Below are positions 5,032-7,664 of a stretch of 7,664 nt of DNA, one piece after another. How positions within the stretch are numbered: the stretch's first letter is position 1; every line of letters starts with the position of its first letter. Source of the stretch: MTP4 sp9310u. Its GTDB lineage: Archaea; Halobacteriota; Methanosarcinia; Methanosarcinales; Methanosarcinaceae. The stretch spans positions 1 through 7,664 of the forward strand of contig DAOUSW010000152.1 of NCBI GenBank assembly GCA_030627005.1. The letters are read 5' to 3'. The position numbers and the translations under genes are program-made. A model generated the notes under the pieces. The model was not told the origin of the DNA. It did no database searches and saw only the letters and a list, made by a program, of their open reading frames with translations.

Positions 5032-6281
5032 GGATCGGTAATTTCTCCGGTAAGGGCGGATGCGCCCGCTGTTGCCGGGGAACAGAGATATACGAAGGAT
5101 TCGGCACTACCCTCCCGGCCTTTGAAGTTGCGGTTGGAGGTTGCCAGGCCCACTTCTCCTGCACCGAGGAGGCCGAAAGAGCCGCCCATACAGGGCCCAC
5201 AGCAGGGGGATTCGACAATTGCCCCGGCTTCCATGAGCTTTTCAATGTAGCCGGCTTTCATCAGTTTCATGTATTCGGTCCTTGAAGCCGGGACTACCAG
5301 AAGACGCAGACCCTTTGCCACGGGCTCGTCTCCCATGATGTCAGCCAGGATCTTGATGTCCTCAAACCTGCCGTTCGTACAGGAGCCCATGAAAATCTGG
5401 TCGACTTTCGTGCCCTCGACTTCGGAAACAGGCTTTACGTTGTCCACGTTGTGCGGGCAGGCGACCTGGGGTTCCAGGTCCGAGATGTCGTAATGCCTTA
5501 CATCGAAGTACGCGGCATCTTCGTCGGACTTCCAGTATGGGTCAAACTCGTAGTCTGGAATGCGCTCTTTCAGATATGCGGCGGTTACCTCGTCCGCCTC
5601 GATGATGCCTGCCTTTCCACCCATCTCGATTGCCATGTTGGACATGGTCATACGCTCGGGAATGGAAAGGGCACGGACGGCGGGACCTTCGAATTCGGCA
5701 GCCATATACCTGGCTCCTTCTACTCCGACGTCCCCTATAAGGTGGAGGATAAGGTCCTTGGAATAAACACGTTCAGGCAGCTTCCCTTTGATTTCAAAGC
5801 GGAAGGTTTCAGGTACCCTGAACCAGAGTTTCCCCGTGGCAAAGACAGCTGCCATGTCGGTTGAGCCTATGCCGGTAGAAAAAGCCCCTAAAGACCCGTA
5901 CGCACAGGTGTGAGAATCCGATCCCACGATCAGGTCTCCAGGCAGCACGTGCCCTTTTTCGGGCAGGACCTGATGGCAGACCCCTTCATAAACGTCATAA
6001 TTTAAAATGCCCTGCTCTTCCGCGAACTTCCTTAACATGATATGGTTCTGCGCGGCGTAGATAGAGTCTGCAGGGACCTGGTGGTCAAATACGATTACAA
6101 TCTTGCTGGGGTCCCAGACTTTTTTATCTTCCTGATCGTTCATAATCTCATAAAAACCCTGGATCGCCAGCGGACCTGTAATGTCATGCGTCATTGCCAG
6201 GTCTATATTTGCCAGTACAAAATCCCCGGCCTTCACGGATTTTCCGGAGGCTTTCGAAAATATCTTCTCCGAAACGGTCAT
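5019..6281 (-). CDS. leuC: Aconitase-family large subunit: 3-isopropylmalate dehydratase or homoaconitase
   Basis: With ATG 6281 the protein has 420 residues, close to the usual length of archaeal LeuC/HACN large subunits. Landmarks include MTHDITGP, VIVFDHQVPAD, GVCHQVLPEKG, GSDSHTCAYG, MTMSNMAIEMGGK and the three ligands of the 4Fe-4S cluster, C301 in GSCTNGR and C361/C364 in CCGPC. It isomerises a 2-hydroxy acid by dehydration and rehydration together with a separate small subunit (LeuD type), which is not in this window. Methanogens have two such pairs: one for leucine and isoleucine (isopropylmalate, citramalate) and one for 2-oxosuberate/coenzyme B synthesis (homoaconitate). The large subunit alone does not say which this is. 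ATG 6281 is preceded by GGTAGTGAT. Upstream ATGs at 6305 and 6314 lie at or before the expected transcription start and have no Shine-Dalgarno sequence. Confidence 0.92.
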   Translation of the reverse strand: MTVSEKIFSKASGKSVKAGDFVLANIDLAMTHDITGPLAIQGFYEIMNDQEDKKVWDPSKIVIVFDHQVPADSIYAAQNHIMLRKFAEEQGILNYDVYEGVCHQVLPEKGHVLPGDLIVGSDSHTCAYGSLGAFSTGIGSTDMAAVFATGKLWFRVPETFRFEIKGKLPERVYSKDLILHLIGDVGVEGARYMAAEFEGPAVRALSIPERMTMSNMAIEMGGKAGIIEADEVTAAYLKERIPDYEFDPYWKSDEDAAYFDVRHYDISDLEPQVACPHNVDNVKPVSEVEGTKVDQIFMGSCTNGRFEDIKILADIMGDEPVAKGLRLLVVPASRTEYMKLMKAGYIEKLMEAGAIVESPCCGPCMGGSFGLLGAGEVGLATSNRNFKGREGSAESFVYLCSPATAGASALTGEITDPRKV

Positions 6282-6328
6282 CGGACGTTTATCACTACCA
6301 GACATCCCGGTCATGGAGAATACTACGC

Positions 6329-6339
6329 TTTATAATAAA
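6329..6339 (-). promoter_or_regulatory. leuC: TATA box of leuC
   Basis: On the minus strand TTTATTATAAA is centred near 6334. A start about 25-27 nt downstream falls near 6307, giving a leader of about 26 nt to the ATG at 6281 that contains the GGTAGTGAT ribosome-binding site. This spacing is the main reason for preferring that start. Confidence 0.5.
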
Positions 6340-6486
6340 TAAATTTAATTGATGGTTCAGGTACGGACAGTGAAGAGAAACGTTGTACAAAAGTACTTTG
6401 AAATATCCGGAAAAGCGCAAATCCCGAAGAAAATGAAAGGTAAAAAGGGGAGAAAAATGGAGATATAAGGGAAAAAGGAGACATCG

Positions 6487-6538
6487 AAGGGGATAATATG
6501 TAAAAAGGGGCATAAAAGGGGATAAAATGTAAAAGGGA
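6487..6538. repeat. Imperfect 29-bp-period duplication in the purine tract
   Basis: The block aaggggataatatgtaaaaa followed by gggg (6487-6510) recurs as aaggggataaaatgtaaaag followed by gga (6516-6538), with one substitution and one base lost from an A run. It lies inside the purine-rich strand. Confidence 0.75.
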
Positions 6539-6581
6539 GAAAGGAAGAAAAAAGCAAATAGAAAGTGATAGAGAGCGAAAT

Positions 6582-6683
6582 CACATAGAGAGCCAGATCA
6601 CATAGAGAGCCAGATCACATAGAGAGCCAGATCACATAGAGAGCCAGATCACATAGAGAGCCGGATCACATAGAGAACTCAAT
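6582..6683. repeat. 17-bp tandem array reaching into the YkgJ stop codon
   Basis: cacatagagagccagat is repeated at 6582-6598, 6599-6615, 6616-6632 and 6633-6649 without error. A fifth copy follows with one change (6650-6666). The sixth (6667-6683) keeps the first ten bases and then diverges. A half-decayed copy precedes the array (6567-6581). The sixth copy overlaps the stop codon (6679-6681) of the YkgJ-type gene. Degeneration at both edges and identity in the centre are typical of arrays that expand and contract by slippage or unequal exchange. Confidence 0.97.
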
Positions 6684-7557
6684 CAGATTCCTGAACTTTC
6701 ACGGAGATCTTTGAAACCCCGCTGCTGTCGTGGACAATAAAGGCAAAAGCACCTTTTTCCATATTTTCCCTTGCAAGTTTGAGGCCGCCACCATCTTTTT
6801 CGAAATTTTCAAACTTTTCGTACACGGCAAGCATGTCTTCAAGTTCGGCAAGGTACCTGGAAAGCAGGTCCTCAGCCAGTTTCAGGCTCTCTCCCCCGGA
6901 TATCGGGTATCCCAGCCCTTCACATTCGCAGGTATAAAGCTTCAGTTCTTCCATATAAAAAGGGTAAGTCCTGCAGAGCATCGGGCGCACGGGGTAGATC
7001 CTACACCTGTTTGTCCCCTTCTCCAGGAAACTACAGTCTCCGTTCCTTTTTCGCCTGAGCATCCAGCCGAAGGCATGGATATTACCTTCGGAGTCGATAT
7101 CCTCTTCCAGTAGTTCCGGAAGCTGCAGGGCATCCCCGGTATCAAGTGAGATGCCTTCGAATTTCTCACTTACGGTGGACTTTTCCGCCTCTTTGTCCCC
7201 ATGAACGCCGTCTTCATGGGCACCTTTAACTTTATCAACCCCGGGCCCGGATTCAAAAACGTCCGGGATAAGGGGGCCTGCAATTTCGAGCTTTGGGAGC
7301 CCGCTGTACTCCCGAATTATCTCGATTTCCCGGGGAATTACCAGGACACGGTTGTCCCCGAAAGCCCTTTTGCAGCACTTTCCACACTGCTGACAGGAAA
7401 AACCTATTTTTTCGATTTCGGCTGCAAGTTTTTCAGGATCAAGCCTGCGGGCCGCCTCGATTTCTTTTTTGAGGCCGGAGATCAAAAGGAGCTGGAACTT
7501 TGTTTTCCCGGAATTTTGTTTGGATTTCTGCCCGCTGTCTGAACTGGAACCTTCCAT
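6679..7557 (-). CDS. YkgJ-type CxxCxxCC cysteine-cluster protein
   Basis: With ATG 7557 the protein has 292 residues. A polar N-terminus (1-20) precedes a charged helix, then the signature SCQQCGKCCKR (C55, C58, C61, C62). The second half of the family motif is C175, C185 in CRIYPVRPMLCRTYPF with C195, and C210/C212 in CECEG. Family members (UPF0153/YkgJ, zinc- or iron-chelating) bind a metal or Fe-S cluster, and their biochemical role is mostly unknown. Residues about 96-158 are a charged, low-complexity insert between the two cysteine blocks. A C-terminal helical region ends the protein. ATG 7557 is preceded by GAGGTG (7562-7567). An in-frame GTG at 7569 would overlap that site and is less likely. 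The gene appears monocistronic, with tandem arrays touching both ends. Confidence 0.85.
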   Translation of the reverse strand: MEGSSSDSGQKSKQNSGKTKFQLLLISGLKKEIEAARRLDPEKLAAEIEKIGFSCQQCGKCCKRAFGDNRVLVIPREIEIIREYSGLPKLEIAGPLIPDVFESGPGVDKVKGAHEDGVHGDKEAEKSTVSEKFEGISLDTGDALQLPELLEEDIDSEGNIHAFGWMLRRKRNGDCSFLEKGTNRCRIYPVRPMLCRTYPFYMEELKLYTCECEGLGYPISGGESLKLAEDLLSRYLAELEDMLAVYEKFENFEKDGGGLKLARENMEKGAFAFIVHDSSGVSKISVKVQESD

Positions 7558-7561
7558 ACTG

Positions 7562-7567
7562 CACCTC
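7562..7567 (-). promoter_or_regulatory. Ribosome-binding site deciding the YkgJ gene start
   Basis: GAGGTG on the minus strand lies four bases before the ATG at 7557 and matches the archaeal anti-Shine-Dalgarno core. It argues for this ATG over the GTG at 7567-7569. The 16-bp array begins two bases upstream, so the leader and promoter of the gene consist of, or lie beyond, the repeat. Confidence 0.6.
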
Positions 7568-7568
7568 A

Positions 7569-7664
7569 CAGATACTTCACTTCACAGATACTTCACTTCA
7601 CAGATACTTCACTTCACAGATACTTCACTTCACAGATACTTCACTTCACAGATACTTCACTTCA
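7569..7664. repeat. 16-bp tandem array at right edge
   Basis: cagatacttcacttca is repeated six times with no mismatch (7569-7664), ending exactly at the window's last base. Within the unit, acttca-cttca gives a weaker internal repeat. It lies directly upstream of the ribosome-binding site of the YkgJ-type gene, so it occupies at least part of that gene's leader or promoter. True copy number is unknown because the window ends inside it. Confidence 0.98.

Larger units (their letters stand above)
6282..6678. other. Purine-rich intergenic region between leuC and the YkgJ gene
   Basis: Its right part, about 6400-6580, is strikingly purine-rich on the plus strand, with many AAAAAGGGG-like blocks. 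It includes an imperfect 29-bp-period duplication (6487-6538) and then the 17-bp array (6582-6683). Near leuC it holds the leuC TATA box and a gtac-aaaa-gtac element (6385-6396). Two minus-strand open frames here encode only low-complexity L/F/P-rich strings and are composition artefacts. I see no gene. Confidence 0.75.

Noticed and set aside
6282..6314. leuC start at ATG 6314
   Set aside because: The TATA box centred near 6334 puts the transcription start around 6307, so ATG 6314 would lie upstream of the message. ATG 6281 has a GTGAT-type ribosome-binding site.
6295..6584. Two small minus-strand open frames rich in L, F and P
   Set aside because: They are translations of the pyrimidine-rich strand of the purine tract, overlap the leuC promoter and start, and show no domain-like sequence.
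6582..6683. CRISPR array
   Set aside because: Units follow each other with no unique spacers and are only 17 bp long; there are no cas genes. The same applies to the other arrays.
7558..7569. GTG start at 7569 for the YkgJ-type gene
   Set aside because: It would make the good GAGGTG ribosome-binding site part of the coding sequence, and nothing resembling a site lies upstream in the repeat array.

Overview
The window looks like a piece of a methanogenic archaeon's chromosome, most likely Methanosarcinales and Methanosarcina-like. The reasons are an archaeal NOG1 GTPase, a regulator with an N-terminal HTH and C-terminal CBS domains, a short archaeal-type LeuC/homoaconitase large subunit, TATA-box promoters, Shine-Dalgarno sequences of the GGTG/GTGAT type, moderate GC in genes, and long AT-rich intergenic regions. 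This placement is inferred from protein character and not from a database search.

Layout: a 9-bp tandem array opens the window. Two overlapping plus-strand genes follow: a membrane-anchored, cysteine-containing unknown protein (146-607) and a secreted thioredoxin domain fused to a CcdA-type membrane electron carrier (570-1739). Convergent to them is a NOG1-type GTPase (1887-2909, minus). An intergenic region of about 600 bp (2910-3516) with TATA boxes and repeated operator-like motifs precedes an HTH-CBS regulator (3517-4392, plus). The remaining genes are all on the minus strand: hisE (4589-4903), leuC-family aconitase large subunit (5019-6281), a 370-400 bp purine-rich intergenic stretch, and a YkgJ-type cysteine-cluster protein (6679-7557). 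A 16-bp tandem array closes the window.

Functions: the first two genes plausibly form one disulfide/thiol redox unit at the cell surface. HisE (histidine pathway) and LeuC (leucine/isoleucine or coenzyme B pathway) are housekeeping enzymes. NOG1 probably acts in ribosome biogenesis. The CBS regulator probably senses an adenosine-type ligand and may control its own promoter. No mobile element, tRNA, rRNA or CRISPR array is visible.

The most unusual property lies outside the proteins. Ten different short tandem repeats (unit lengths 9, 17, 12, 17, 16, 11/13, 20, about 29, 17 and 16 bp) occur in 7.7 kb. Their sequences are unrelated. One lies within about 40 bp of, or across, the stop codon of every transcription unit whose end is visible. 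Both window ends fall inside perfect arrays, so this may be a whole contig broken at variable-number repeats.
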